From Candidatus Gastranaerophilales bacterium (GTDB lineage: Bacteria; Cyanobacteriota; Vampirovibrionia; Gastranaerophilales; Gastranaerophilaceae): a DNA stretch of 64,000 nucleotides. The position numbers and the translations under genes were made by a program. Where the stretch lies: the NCBI GenBank assembly GCA_944326915.1, contig CALVFT010000001.1, positions 1-64,000 on the forward strand. Reading direction: 5' to 3'. The notes under the pieces were generated by a model. The model saw only the letters and a list, made by a program, of their open reading frames with translations. It had not been told where the DNA came from and made no database searches. Numbering within the stretch: position 1 is the first letter of the stretch; each line of letters starts with the position of its first letter. Shown here piece by piece: positions 19,498 to 28,016 of the stretch.

Positions 19498-19869
19498 ATG
19501 AAAATTACATTTTCCCCACAAAACAACACATTTGGTAATCTAAAAAGAGAACCAGGATCTATTGACGAAAAATTATTTAACGAAATATCAACAACTCCAG
19601 CAATGAACAATTTTTCTAAAAAATATGATGCAACTATATCTATTGACCATTACATGTCTAAAAAAAATGATAACAAAACATCTTTATTTGTAGTATTAGA
19701 GAATATTAAACCTAAAAGTATTATAGAAAAAATAAAAAATAAATTAACTGGGAATAAAATTAATTCATCTATAATTCTAAAAACTCATGCTACAAATCAG
19801 GCAGAACTAATCAACTCTCTAAAAAAAGTAGAATTTAACAAAGTTAAAGAGCTTCTATTCAAAAAATAG
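19498..19869 (+). CDS. Hypothetical protein with short N-terminal FSPQNNTFG motif
   Basis: 123 residues, Lys/Asn-rich, not recognised. The ATG has AGAAAGGA seven bases upstream, supporting translation. The start MKITFSPQNNTFGN resembles the starts of the small proteins at 47415-47708 (SITFGEG) and 34116-34412 (PSFAGKY). No membrane segment; residues ~75-100 are positively charged. Convergent with the HD-domain gene, 11 nt apart, without an evident terminator. Confidence 0.55.
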   Translation: MKITFSPQNNTFGNLKREPGSIDEKLFNEISTTPAMNNFSKKYDATISIDHYMSKKNDNKTSLFVVLENIKPKSIIEKIKNKLTGNKINSSIILKTHATNQAELINSLKKVEFNKVKELLFKK

Positions 19870-19880
19870 AAACTAAAAAA

Positions 19881-20513
19881 TTATACGAAGATAATTTCTT
19901 CTTCATAGAATTTTTCAAAAAGCTCGCGCAAAAGATTTTCATTACGAATAATTTCACGTAATTTTTCAAGATTTGCGGAGTTTTTTGTATTCTCAAACCA
20001 CAATTTCATATATCCATTTTCAGAGTACTTTTCTTGCATATGTTCAACTAAATGAATGTAATGCTCCTCTTTATCTGAATTTGGATTATTTTTTAGAGAA
20101 TATTGAATAGTCCTTTTAATAATTTTTAAAGGTTGAATATCCCTATCAGCCTCTGCAACTATTCTACCGTATATGGTTCTTGGAGAATTTTTTGAAGAAG
20201 CCCTATGATCTTCTACAGCCTCTTTCATAACTTGAATTTCTGATTTATCAAACCATTTTAGTAAATTCACATCAGCGAACAAAATTTCACCAGAAATTAT
20301 ATGATGAAGTTTTCGATCTCTACATAACCCTAAATCATGATACGCAGCTATAGTATATACCATATTAAGATCTACATCTAAATTTTGAGAAAGAACTAAA
20401 CTTTCCTCTATCACCGTATTCACATGATCAATATTATGACCTCTATCAAATGCTTGATATTTAGGAATTATATCATTTTCTATATATTTCTTAAGGTCTT
20501 TATTTATATTCAT
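19881..20513 (-). CDS. HD-domain phosphohydrolase-like protein
   Basis: 210 residues from ATG at 20513; an upstream ATG at 20546 would overlap the SDR gene by 28 nt and is less likely. Metal-binding HD pattern: DRGHNIDHV, then TIAAYHDLGL, HHIISGEIL and AEADRD, in the order H...HD...D. The family hydrolyses phosphate esters of nucleotides or related compounds; the substrate is unknown. Last gene in a tight leftward group behind SDR, tcdA, secG and a Nudix gene. Confidence 0.75.
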   Translation of the reverse strand: MNINKDLKKYIENDIIPKYQAFDRGHNIDHVNTVIEESLVLSQNLDVDLNMVYTIAAYHDLGLCRDRKLHHIISGEILFADVNLLKWFDKSEIQVMKEAVEDHRASSKNSPRTIYGRIVAEADRDIQPLKIIKRTIQYSLKNNPNSDKEEHYIHLVEHMQEKYSENGYMKLWFENTKNSANLEKLREIIRNENLLRELFEKFYEEEIIFV

Positions 20514-20518
20514 TCTTT

Positions 20519-21220
20519 TTATATCCCAACGCTTAGTCCCGCACAAAGATTTATAGATTGGCCGGTAATTCCTTTTGCATCTTCAGAAATTAAATACCTG
20601 CATAAAGCAGCTATTTCTTCAGGTTTTACAAATCTTTTTTGAGGAATACACTCTATAATCTCGTCTTTTGAAAATTCACTTTCTTCTATAGAACTATTAC
20701 CAAGTTCGGTATCAACCCACCCAGGATTTATTGTATTCACAGTAATATTATATTCAGCCAATTCAAGAGCTAAAGCTTTTGTTAATCCAACTAATCCTGC
20801 TTTAGACGAAGAATATAGACTTGCGTAAGCCTCACCCATAACCCCCGAAATTGATCCAATATTTATTATTCTTCCCCATTTTTTATTCTTCATATAAGGA
20901 ACAGCTTTGGAAATCAAATAACTTGGAGCAAGAAGATTTGTCTTAAAAATTCTTTCGATATCACCGCAAGTCATAGAATCTATTCCGCCATATATATATT
21001 CTCCTGCATTATTTACGATAACATCTATAGAATTTCTCTCAATAAAATCTCCTAATTCTAGAGGGAATTTTGATAAATCACATACACAATATGCATTTGC
21101 ATCAAGACTTTTTAGATTTTTTTCATTTCTTCCTGTAACATAGATATTACCTATATTTTTCAAATTTTGAGCAATTACCCTTCCTATACCTTTTGATGCA
21201 CCTGTTATTAATATATTCAT
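20519..21220 (-). CDS. Short-chain dehydrogenase (FabG-like)
   Basis: 233 residues with TGASKGIG at the N-terminus, NNAGEYIYGG, the catalytic Ser (NIGSISGVMG) and YSSSKAGLVG, plus INPGWVDTE. This is the pattern of 3-oxoacyl-ACP reductase and close relatives (NADPH-linked reductases). It is shorter by about 10-15 residues than typical FabG and is not located with fatty-acid genes, so the substrate is left open. It follows tcdA by 4 nt and precedes the HD gene by 5 nt. Confidence 0.85.
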   Translation of the reverse strand: MNILITGASKGIGRVIAQNLKNIGNIYVTGRNEKNLKSLDANAYCVCDLSKFPLELGDFIERNSIDVIVNNAGEYIYGGIDSMTCGDIERIFKTNLLAPSYLISKAVPYMKNKKWGRIINIGSISGVMGEAYASLYSSSKAGLVGLTKALALELAEYNITVNTINPGWVDTELGNSSIEESEFSKDEIIECIPQKRFVKPEEIAALCRYLISEDAKGITGQSINLCAGLSVGI

Positions 21221-21224
21221 ATTG

Positions 21225-21962
21225 CTATCCTTTTATTAATTCTTTTGTTATATATGCCGCCATAAAAATTCCTGCCACACTTGCAACAAATGGAGTTGAA
21301 GCTGGTGTAATTTTATTAAACTCAATAGTTTCACCTGATGCAGTGGTAATTTTTTCATTATTTACAATTTTTTCTTCAACATGAGGAGTCTCTCTACTAG
21401 CTACAACTGCTATACCTGCAGTTATATTTCTTTTTTTTAATTGATATATAATATTTGAAATAAACGGAGCTTTCTTATTTTCAATTTCGGAAATATCAGA
21501 AATATAAAGTTTTGTAGGATCAATCCTATTACCTGCACCCATCGAACTTATTACAGGAATTTTATTTTCTACACAATATTCTAACAACGAAATCTTTGAC
21601 TTCATTGTATCTATTGCATCAGCAACATAATCTAAATTTTCAACCGGCAGACCATCTGTATAAAAATCATCAACCACATGAATTTTCATTTTTGGATTAA
21701 TATCTTTTAAACGAGTTTCAAATAATGATGTTTTCTTTTGGCCAACTGTTGAATGAAAAGCAATACATTGACGATTGATATTTGATAAAGATACCGTATC
21801 AAAATCGATTATAGTCAGTTCTCCAACACCTGCTCTTGCTAACGCTTCAGCACAAAATCCACCGACTCCTCCAAGTCCAAATACAGCAACATGTTTTGAG
21901 GCTAAAAGTTCCTGACTCTTTAGCCCCCAAAATAATTCATTTCTTGAAAAAATCTCATCCAA
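21225..21962 (-). CDS. tcdA: tRNA threonylcarbamoyladenosine dehydratase TcdA (CsdL, ThiF family)
   Basis: 245 residues of the E1/ThiF fold: VAVFGLGGVGGFCAEALARAGVGELTIIDFDTVSLSNINRQ is the nucleotide-binding start; VADAIDTMKSK and SSMGAGNRIDPTKL follow as in TcdA. TcdA cyclises t6A to ct6A at tRNA position 37 using ATP. Start is TTG with GAGGGTG upstream. The C-terminal segment ends PASTPFVASVAGIFMAAYI, as in this subfamily rather than in MoeB or ThiF. Confidence 0.85.
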   Translation of the reverse strand: MDEIFSRNELFWGLKSQELLASKHVAVFGLGGVGGFCAEALARAGVGELTIIDFDTVSLSNINRQCIAFHSTVGQKKTSLFETRLKDINPKMKIHVVDDFYTDGLPVENLDYVADAIDTMKSKISLLEYCVENKIPVISSMGAGNRIDPTKLYISDISEIENKKAPFISNIIYQLKKRNITAGIAVVASRETPHVEEKIVNNEKITTASGETIEFNKITPASTPFVASVAGIFMAAYITKELIKG

Positions 21963-21982
21963 AACTACACCCTCATAAGGGA

Positions 21983-22210
21983 TTATTTTATAATTCCAAA
22001 TCCTAAAAGGAATGTACAGATAATAAACACTGCTGCAATTATACCTGTAACTTTATTTAAACCTTTTTCAGCACTTTTTTGAGAAGCAAACATTTGAGAA
22101 GCTCCACCAATAGCAGCAATACCATCACCTTTTGGTGAATGTAACAAAATCAATACTATTAATAATAATGCTGATATGATTTGGATAGTCCAAGTAACTG
22201 TAACTAACAT
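21983..22210 (-). CDS. secG: Preprotein translocase subunit SecG
   Basis: 75 residues with two hydrophobic helices (IISALLLIVLILLH and IIAAVFIICTFLLGFGI) joined by the SecG loop SPKGDGIAAIGGASQMF. SecG helps SecYE in protein export through the inner membrane. It lies 3 nt after the Nudix gene and 20 nt before tcdA. Confidence 0.93.
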   Translation of the reverse strand: MLVTVTWTIQIISALLLIVLILLHSPKGDGIAAIGGASQMFASQKSAEKGLNKVTGIIAAVFIICTFLLGFGIIK

Positions 22211-22213
22211 ACT

Positions 22214-22906
22214 TTATTTTTTCTCCTTTTTGTTAGAAATAAAATGAGCCCTTTTAGAGTTTAACTGAATTTTTTCAAATTTGTATAACCTAGCAGGTCT
22301 TTTTGAAGATGATTTTGTATATTCATCCAACTCAATTAAACCATCAGTAGACAATGCTTTCTTTCTAAAATTACGTTTATCTAATTTTTTACACATTATA
22401 AGCTCATAAGCTTTTTGCATTTCAGTTAGGGTAAATTTTTCATTTAACAATTGATAAGCCACAGGACATAGTTCTAGTCTTTCTCTTGTTCTTTTCAATG
22501 AGTATTCAATAATTTCTTTGTGGTCAAATGCTAACGGAGGCAAATCAGAAACTTTATGCCAAGACAATTCAGGAGTTGTTACAATTTTCAAATCTTCAGC
22601 TCTTACAAGAGCAAAATAAGCACAAGTAATAACTCTTGCATTTGGGTGACGTAGAGGATCGCCGAATGTATAAAGCTGTTCCAAATAGATATTATCAACA
22701 TTTGTTCTTTCTTTTAATACCCTTAAAGCAGCTTGATCCAAATTTTCAGACAAACGAACATATCCTCCAGGAATTGCCCATTTATCCTTAAAAGGTTCGT
22801 TGTTACGTTTAACCAACAATACATGCAATGCATTGTTCTTTAAAGTAAGAATTACTACATCTACTGTAATTTCGTGTGTTTTTGTCTCGTTAAATACCAT
22901 ATTCAT
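22214..22906 (-). CDS. Nudix-domain protein with C-terminal winged helix (NrtR-like regulator)
   Basis: 230 residues. N-terminal Nudix fold (about residues 10-145) with AIPGGYV at 45-50, then a C-terminal ~75-residue domain containing KLDKRNFRKK and RPARLYKF, which is the pattern of the NrtR winged-helix domain. The Nudix box (residues 48-70) reads G-x5-E-x7-R-V-L-K-E-R-T-N-V, where an active enzyme has R-E-x-x-E-E-x-G: two catalytic glutamates are replaced by Val and Arg. Loss of hydrolysis with retained sensing is typical of NrtR-like repressors of NAD or sugar genes. Regulator role is inferred; target unknown. First gene of the leftward group. Confidence 0.75.
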   Translation of the reverse strand: MNMVFNETKTHEITVDVVILTLKNNALHVLLVKRNNEPFKDKWAIPGGYVRLSENLDQAALRVLKERTNVDNIYLEQLYTFGDPLRHPNARVITCAYFALVRAEDLKIVTTPELSWHKVSDLPPLAFDHKEIIEYSLKRTRERLELCPVAYQLLNEKFTLTEMQKAYELIMCKKLDKRNFRKKALSTDGLIELDEYTKSSSKRPARLYKFEKIQLNSKRAHFISNKKEKK

Positions 22907-23060
22907 CTCTACCCTAAAAATATCATATAATAAACATAATAATTTACATTAGCATATCATTAACTTTTATTAATAAAATTTAACATGAATCATGAATTAT
23001 ATCAATTTTATTCAAAAATTTTACTTTTAATATATACGGGGAAATTATATAGGGATAAAA

Positions 23061-23978
23061 ATGTTTAGTTTTGATTATGGAAATTTATTCATAAATTACA
23101 GTTACCCATTCTTTGGGTCTACTAACATTTTTGCACCTTATTCTAACTATTACTTTCCAAGCATATTTAATATGCCTAGTTTAGGTTCATATATTTATAG
23201 TTATCCATATTTTGGAATGTCTTTTGGAACAAATACAACATTCCAAGATATCTTTATGAATAGTTATTTTTCACCTTATTCATATACACAACCATACTTC
23301 CCATCTAATACTCCAAATATTTTTAACGCAAACTCTGCAATAAATGAGTCTTTCGAAATATACAATAAAGTATTTGGCAGTTATACAAGTTTTAATACAA
23401 GTGGTAACTCAGATTTAAGAAGTATCTCTAATACAAGTAGTTCAACAAACATAAATAATAATACTAAAGATTATGAAAAAAAATCACAAAACTTCAAATT
23501 AGACCAAAATTTCATAAATAAAGTAAAAGATATTTCAAACAAGTTAAACTGTAACTATAAAGATTTACTTGCCGTAATGAACAGTGAATCAGGAATCAAT
23601 CCTCAAGCTTGGAACGGCAAAGTCGCTGTAGGTTTAATTCAATTCACAGATATCGCTCTTAAAGACATTAATAAAAATTATGGCACATCTTATACAAAAC
23701 AAGATGTAGCAAAAATGTCAGGAATTGAACAACTTGACTTAGTTGAAAAATTCCTTACAATGGTCAAAAAAAGGAACTTCCCTGCAAATAAAAAACTTTC
23801 AGCTGGAGATTTATATGCAATGGTATTTGCACCATCTATAGCAGACCAAGAAGTCTTTTATAGAAAAGGAAGTAAGGCATATGCACAAAACCCACTTGAC
23901 TTAGACAATGACGGTGCAATTACAAAAACAGACTTAGAAAGACACCTTGCAAAAAAACAAGTAAATCTTGTAGCTTAA
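23061..23978 (+). CDS. Lysozyme-like (SLT-type) protein with EF-hand and aromatic-rich N-terminus
   Basis: 305 residues in three parts. Residues 1-~105 are extremely rich in Phe, Tyr, Ser, Pro and Asn (YSYPFFG, SYIYSYPYFG) with no normal signal peptide. Residues ~150-275 resemble a lytic transglycosylase fold: LLAVMNSESGINPQAWNG has the catalytic-type Glu in the ES motif, followed by AVGLIQFT. Near the C-terminus DLDNDGAITKTDLE is a canonical EF-hand calcium loop. Peptidoglycan cleavage is inferred from the ESG motif and may be used during secretion or pilus or cell-wall remodelling. It precedes minC by about 105 nt. Confidence 0.6.
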   Translation: MFSFDYGNLFINYSYPFFGSTNIFAPYSNYYFPSIFNMPSLGSYIYSYPYFGMSFGTNTTFQDIFMNSYFSPYSYTQPYFPSNTPNIFNANSAINESFEIYNKVFGSYTSFNTSGNSDLRSISNTSSSTNINNNTKDYEKKSQNFKLDQNFINKVKDISNKLNCNYKDLLAVMNSESGINPQAWNGKVAVGLIQFTDIALKDINKNYGTSYTKQDVAKMSGIEQLDLVEKFLTMVKKRNFPANKKLSAGDLYAMVFAPSIADQEVFYRKGSKAYAQNPLDLDNDGAITKTDLERHLAKKQVNLVA

Positions 23979-24019
23979 AATTATTTGCATAAATTTATAT
24001 TACAATTCTAAATAATTCG

Positions 24020-24048
24020 TTGATGTTCTAAAATGTTTTATGTATCTT
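24020..24048 (+). promoter_or_regulatory. Predicted promoter of minCDE
   Basis: TTGATG (24020-24025) and TATCTT (24043-24048) spaced by 17 bp, ending 35 bp before the minC ATG. Confidence 0.4.
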
Positions 24049-24083
24049 CATGAAATATAAACCAGTTTTGCGGAAGGAATAAA

Positions 24084-25181
24084 ATGGATAAGGGATACAT
24101 TGAAAACGGTTTTATCGTAGACGTTTCGAACGCTCGAAAAACATCTGATATTATTTATGAATTGAGCACAGTACTTGACTTACCTGAAGCTCAAAATAAA
24201 AATGTTTGTATTAAATTAGGTAAAATTGATTTGACGCCATCACAGCTTAATAGCATAAAAGCACTTGTAGAATCAATGAACTCTGAAATAGAATTTGTAT
24301 CTACAAGCTCTGACGTCACAATTAAATCAGCTGAAGAGTTAGGAATTTCTGTTTCTAAACTAGAAAACAAAGTTCCAATGCCAGAATTTAATCTTGAACA
24401 AAATAAACAAGAAAAAGTTAATCAAGAACTCGAAAAAGCTCTTGATAAAATTTTTGGAGATGAAAATACGGAAATAAAAACATTTGCTGACAGAAAAGAA
24501 TTAAACAAACTAAAAAAAGATGCTGAAGCAAATACTTCACCTGTAGAAGAAATAAATATCCAAGAATATACAAACTCTCAGTCTATAAAAGACCAAGATA
24601 ACACCGAATTAGAAGAACAACAAGTTACTTTCGATAATAAAGAAGAACAAACTGTTGAAGACAAACAGACACAGATAGAATCAAATATTTCCCAAGAAGC
24701 AGAAGTTATTGATTTTAAAGAATTAGAAGATTTTAATGCAAAACTAGAAAATGCAAATAATATAGAAAACACAGAAGAAATAGAAGCAGAAGAACTGGAA
24801 TTAAGATACCAACTAAGAGAAACAGAAAAACTTCCGACTTTATACATCCAAAGAACACTTCGTTCCGGTCAAAGTATAACCTCAGAAGGTAATATCGTAA
24901 TAATAGGAGATGCAAATCCAGGATCTGAAATTATTGCCAAAGGTGATATTTCAGTATGGGGTATCTTAGGAGGAATAGCTCATGCAGGTTCTGAAGGTAA
25001 TAAATACGCAAGAATCAGAGCTCTAAAAATGAATGCGATACAATTAAGAATAGCAGACGTATTTGCAAGACGTCCGGATAATATAAATATCCCATACATA
25101 CAAAAAACAGATACATTTGTACCTGAAGAAGCTTGCATTAAAAATAAACAAATATACATACATAAGTTACACGAAGTATAA
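24084..25181 (+). CDS. minC: Septum site-determining protein MinC with long acidic linker
   Basis: 365 residues. Only the C-terminal ~110 residues are clearly MinC: TLRSGQSITSEGNIVIIGDANPGSEIIAKGDISVWGILGGIAHAG is the beta-helical MinC_C pattern, which binds MinD and dimerises. Residues ~1-100 may be the FtsZ-inhibiting N domain. The section between (~110-250) is very rich in Glu, Gln, Asn and Lys and looks disordered. MinC blocks FtsZ-ring formation away from midcell. ATG has GGAAGGAATAAA upstream. First of minC-minD-minE. Confidence 0.85.
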   Translation: MDKGYIENGFIVDVSNARKTSDIIYELSTVLDLPEAQNKNVCIKLGKIDLTPSQLNSIKALVESMNSEIEFVSTSSDVTIKSAEELGISVSKLENKVPMPEFNLEQNKQEKVNQELEKALDKIFGDENTEIKTFADRKELNKLKKDAEANTSPVEEINIQEYTNSQSIKDQDNTELEEQQVTFDNKEEQTVEDKQTQIESNISQEAEVIDFKELEDFNAKLENANNIENTEEIEAEELELRYQLRETEKLPTLYIQRTLRSGQSITSEGNIVIIGDANPGSEIIAKGDISVWGILGGIAHAGSEGNKYARIRALKMNAIQLRIADVFARRPDNINIPYIQKTDTFVPEEACIKNKQIYIHKLHEV

Positions 25182-25264
25182 AAAGACCCATGTTATCATA
25201 TCCACAGAAAATATTAGACAGCTTAAATAAAATAAACTATACAACAAATATAAAAGGAGAAACC

Positions 25265-26080
25265 ATGAGCGGTAGAGTTATCGTAATTACATCCGGTAAA
25301 GGCGGAGTTGGCAAAACTACTACAAATGCCAACATAGGTACAGCTCTAGCCAGAGCCGGTAAAAAAGTCGTAATGATAGATACAGACCTCGGTTTACGTA
25401 ATCTTGACCTGTTATTAGGACTTGAAAACAGAATCGTCTACACAATCGTAGATGTAGTAGAGGAACGTTGCAAATTAAAACAAGCATTAGTAAAAGATAA
25501 AAAAAATCCAAACCTATGTCTTTTAGCTGCTGCACAGACAAGAGATAAATCAGCAGTAACAGAAGAGCAATTAAAAGATATTTGCGAAACACTAAAAAAA
25601 GATTTTGACTTTATACTAGTTGATTGTCCGGCAGGTATTGAACAAGGATTCCAAAACGCTGTTGCAGGCGCATCAGAAGCAATAGTTGTAACTACTCCTG
25701 AAATGTCAGCTGTACGTGACGCTGATAGAATTATTGGACTTCTTGAAGCTAAAGAAGAAATTAAATCATACAAACTACTTCTAAATAGAGTTCGTCCAAA
25801 CCTTGTAAAAACAAATGACATGATGAGTGTAGATGACGTTGTGGAAATACTTTCAGCTGATTTAATAGGTATAATTCCTGAAGATACAGGTATTATCACA
25901 TCTACAAATAAAGGAGAACCTATTGTAAATGATGATAAATCCCTAGCAGGAAAAGCATATAGAAATGTAGCTAGAAGAATTATCGGCGAAGATGTACCAT
26001 TCCTAAACCTTGAAGAAGATACAAGTGTAATGGGTAAAGTAAAAAAATTCTTCTCAGGCCTAATGGGTAAGGAGAAGTAA
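25265..26080 (+). CDS. minD: Septum site-determining ATPase MinD
   Basis: 271 residues starting MSGRVIVITSGKGGVGKTTT, the deviant Walker A (KGGVGKT) near residues 10-17. Further motifs: DTDLGLRNLDLLLGLENRIVYT, DFILVDCPAGIEQGF and the C-terminal amphipathic tail GKVKKFFSGLMGK that anchors MinD to the membrane. An upstream in-frame ATG at 25190 lacks a ribosome site; the one chosen at 25265 follows AAAGGAGAAACC. It recruits MinC and is released by MinE. Confidence 0.96.
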   Translation: MSGRVIVITSGKGGVGKTTTNANIGTALARAGKKVVMIDTDLGLRNLDLLLGLENRIVYTIVDVVEERCKLKQALVKDKKNPNLCLLAAAQTRDKSAVTEEQLKDICETLKKDFDFILVDCPAGIEQGFQNAVAGASEAIVVTTPEMSAVRDADRIIGLLEAKEEIKSYKLLLNRVRPNLVKTNDMMSVDDVVEILSADLIGIIPEDTGIITSTNKGEPIVNDDKSLAGKAYRNVARRIIGEDVPFLNLEEDTSVMGKVKKFFSGLMGKEK

Positions 26081-26081
26081 T

Positions 26082-26567
26082 ATGAACGAAATATTTACTA
26101 ATTTATACAATAAAGTAATCGGTTTCTTCCGCCAAACAGAAAAAGAAGAAACGTCAGCTAAAGATGTAGCTTGCAATAGACTTAGAGTTGTTTTAATGCA
26201 AGATAGAACAAACCTTACCCCAGAGCTTATGGAAAGAATGAGAAAAGAACTAGTTGAACTTCTTTCTAAATATGTAGAAATGGATAAAGAAGCACTTGAA
26301 CTAAACCTAGAACAAGATGGAGATCAAGTTGCACTTATGCTATCTATCCCTGTAATCAGAGCTAAAGACGAAGAAGAAATCCAAAAAGCTCTACAAGAAT
26401 CAGAAGAAGAAAAAGAAAAATCTGAAGAAGAAGATTCTTCTGAAGAGGAAACTTCTGAAAAAGATGCTTCAGAAGAAACTAATGCGAATGATGATTCTGA
26501 AAAAGAAGAAAATCCTCAAGAAAAAGAAACTCAAGAAGAAGAAAACACTTCTGAAGATAAAAAATAG
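26082..26567 (+). CDS. minE: Cell division topological specificity factor MinE with acidic tail
   Basis: 161 residues. Residues 1-~100 are MinE: N-terminal amphipathic NEIFTNLYNKVIGFFR, then KDVACNRLRVVLMQDRTNLTPELMERMRKELVELLSKYV. The usual MinE ends near residue 90; here ~60 further residues are almost entirely Glu, Ser, Asp and Lys (EEEKEKSEEEDSSEEET). It stimulates MinD ATPase and drives oscillation. Starts one base after the minD stop and is followed by a terminator. Confidence 0.9.
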   Translation: MNEIFTNLYNKVIGFFRQTEKEETSAKDVACNRLRVVLMQDRTNLTPELMERMRKELVELLSKYVEMDKEALELNLEQDGDQVALMLSIPVIRAKDEEEIQKALQESEEEKEKSEEEDSSEEETSEKDASEETNANDDSEKEENPQEKETQEEENTSEDKK

Positions 26568-26593
26568 TTAATTAGATAAATGAATAAATAACA

Positions 26594-26620
26594 AAAAAGA
26601 GCCAAAGGAAGGCTCTTTTT
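26594..26620 (+). terminator. Rho-independent terminator after minE
   Basis: Ten-base stem AAAAAGAGCC/GGCTCTTTTT with a seven-base loop and a T run. Confidence 0.9.
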
Positions 26621-26681
26621 TGTTACAATTATTTACAAAACACGTATGTTACGAAATTTAAACAATATTCAAATAGTGCGG

Positions 26682-26710
26682 TTGACAGCCAGTTTTGTTT
26701 GTTTTACCAT
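26682..26710 (+). promoter_or_regulatory. Predicted distal promoter P1 of the S10 operon
   Basis: TTGACA (26682-26687) and TACCAT (26705-26710), 17-bp spacer. About 120 bp upstream of rpsJ. Confidence 0.5.
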
Positions 26711-26731
26711 TGGTATGCTTGGATTAGAGTG

Positions 26732-26760
26732 TTGACTAATATCCGAAATATTTTTAGAAT
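26732..26760 (+). promoter_or_regulatory. Predicted proximal promoter P2 of the S10 operon
   Basis: TTGACT (26732-26737) and TAGAAT (26755-26760), 17-bp spacer, in tandem with P1 50 bp upstream. Confidence 0.55.
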
Positions 26761-26830
26761 AGCAAACTTTTCTAAGCAAACAGGCAATAGCCTGACTGTG
26801 TTAATAGTTAAAAAAGAAAAAGGAATGCAA

Positions 26831-27148
26831 ATGGCAAGCACAAAAAGACAAAGAATCAGAGTTTGTTTAAAAGCATACGATCACAAACTAATTGACGTAT
26901 CTTCAGACAAAATCGTAGAAACAGCAAAAAGAACAGACGCTAAAGTAGCAGGCCCTATTCCTTTACCTACAAAAAGACGTATATATTGCGTTTTGAGATC
27001 TCCACACGTAGATAAAAAATCTCGTGAACACTTTGAAATGAGAACTCATAAACGTATTATCGATATATACGAACCAACTCAACAGACTACTGAAGAGTTA
27101 AGCAGATTAGATCTACCAGCAGGTGTAGATATTGAAGTTAAGTTATAA
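26831..27148 (+). CDS. rpsJ: Ribosomal protein S10
   Basis: 105 residues from the ATG at 26831 ([22 protein letters not shown]); an open frame continues upstream but S10 families begin here, with AAAAAGGA in front. The sequence [20 protein letters not shown] is diagnostic. Small-subunit head protein that also acts as NusE in antitermination. Heads the cluster directly; no rpsL-rpsG-fusA-tuf precedes it. Confidence 0.97.
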   Translation: MASTKRQRIRVCLKAYDHKLIDVSSDKIVETAKRTDAKVAGPIPLPTKRRIYCVLRSPHVDKKSREHFEMRTHKRIIDIYEPTQQTTEELSRLDLPAGVDIEVKL

Positions 27149-27177
27149 TCTTATAACTTTATTGAAAACTAAATAAG

Positions 27178-27338
27178 CATTATGCATATAATGTGAACTG
27201 CGACTTCTCGCGATATGCGAGATGTGAGGTGAAAGTCCTCAAATTAGGTAAAGTAAAAGCAAGCAAACGTAGCGCTCGCAAGAGAAAATGCAAACCCGAA
27301 ACAGGGGCAGAATAGTGTCTGCACCAAGTAGGGCGAGC
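27178..27338 (+). promoter_or_regulatory. Structured RNA spacer before rplC, candidate r-protein leader
   Basis: Several stems can be drawn: CATTAT/ATAATG (27178-27193), TCTCGC/GCGAGA (27206-27222), TGAGG/CCTCA (27225-27241), a long-range GCTCGC (27274-27279)/GCGAGC (27333-27338) closing a domain, and inside it CCC/GGG and GCAGA/TCTGC (27307-27322). The spacer between rpsJ and rplC is 204 nt, long for this operon. Role as an autoregulatory site is inferred; it is not a known family I can name. Confidence 0.55.
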
Positions 27339-27352
27339 AAGAAAGGTAGAAT

Positions 27353-27988
27353 ATGACACTAGGTGTAATAGGTAAAAAACTAGGAATGACTCAAATCTTT
27401 GATGAACAAGGATTAGCAATCCCTGTAACAGTAATCAAAGTAGATCCAATTGTAGTTACACAAGTAAAAACAGTTGAAACAGATGGTTACAACGCAATTC
27501 AAGTTGGAACAATCGCAGCTAAAGAAAAACATCTTACAAAAGCTGAATTAGGTCATTTCAAGAAAAATAACTTGGAAAACTTTAGACATCTTCAAGAGTT
27601 TAGAGTAGACAATCCGCAAGACTACAAAGTAGGTGACAAAATTGAATTATCAGTATTAGACAATGTAGAAAAAGTTGACGTAACTGGTAAATCAATAGGT
27701 AAAGGCTTCCAAGGTACAGTAAAAAGATGGAACTTTGGAAGAGGACCAATGGCTCACGGTTCTAAAAACCACAGAGAACCTGGTTCAATCGGAGCTGGTA
27801 CAACTCCAAGCCGTGTTATCAAAGGAAAAAGAATGGCTGGTAACATGGGTAACGAAAGAGTTACAATTACTAAATTAAAATTAGTTAAAGTAGATGCAGC
27901 TAACAGTTTAGTATTAGTAAAAGGTTCAGTTCCAGGATGTGAAGGAAGATTAGTAACAATCGTTCCTACAAGAACAAAATGGAACTAA
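27353..27988 (+). CDS. rplC: Ribosomal protein L3
   Basis: 211 residues, complete: VIGKKLGMTQIFDEQG at the start, then KGFQGTVKRWNFGRGPMAHGSKNHREPGSIG with the internal loop that reaches the peptidyl-transferase region, and NMGNERVTITKL. Binds 23S rRNA early in 50S assembly. Confidence 0.97.
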   Translation: MTLGVIGKKLGMTQIFDEQGLAIPVTVIKVDPIVVTQVKTVETDGYNAIQVGTIAAKEKHLTKAELGHFKKNNLENFRHLQEFRVDNPQDYKVGDKIELSVLDNVEKVDVTGKSIGKGFQGTVKRWNFGRGPMAHGSKNHREPGSIGAGTTPSRVIKGKRMAGNMGNERVTITKLKLVKVDAANSLVLVKGSVPGCEGRLVTIVPTRTKWN

Positions 27989-28016
27989 TTCCATAGATTA
28001 TACGAACACTCCCCGA

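Noticed and set aside
26699-26830. N-terminal extension of S10
   Set aside because: The upstream frame lies over the predicted promoters and lacks a ribosome site; S10 begins at 26831.
26640-26830. S10 leader of the E. coli L4-binding type
   Set aside because: No strong hairpin series is visible in the region before rpsJ; the structured element is after rpsJ instead.
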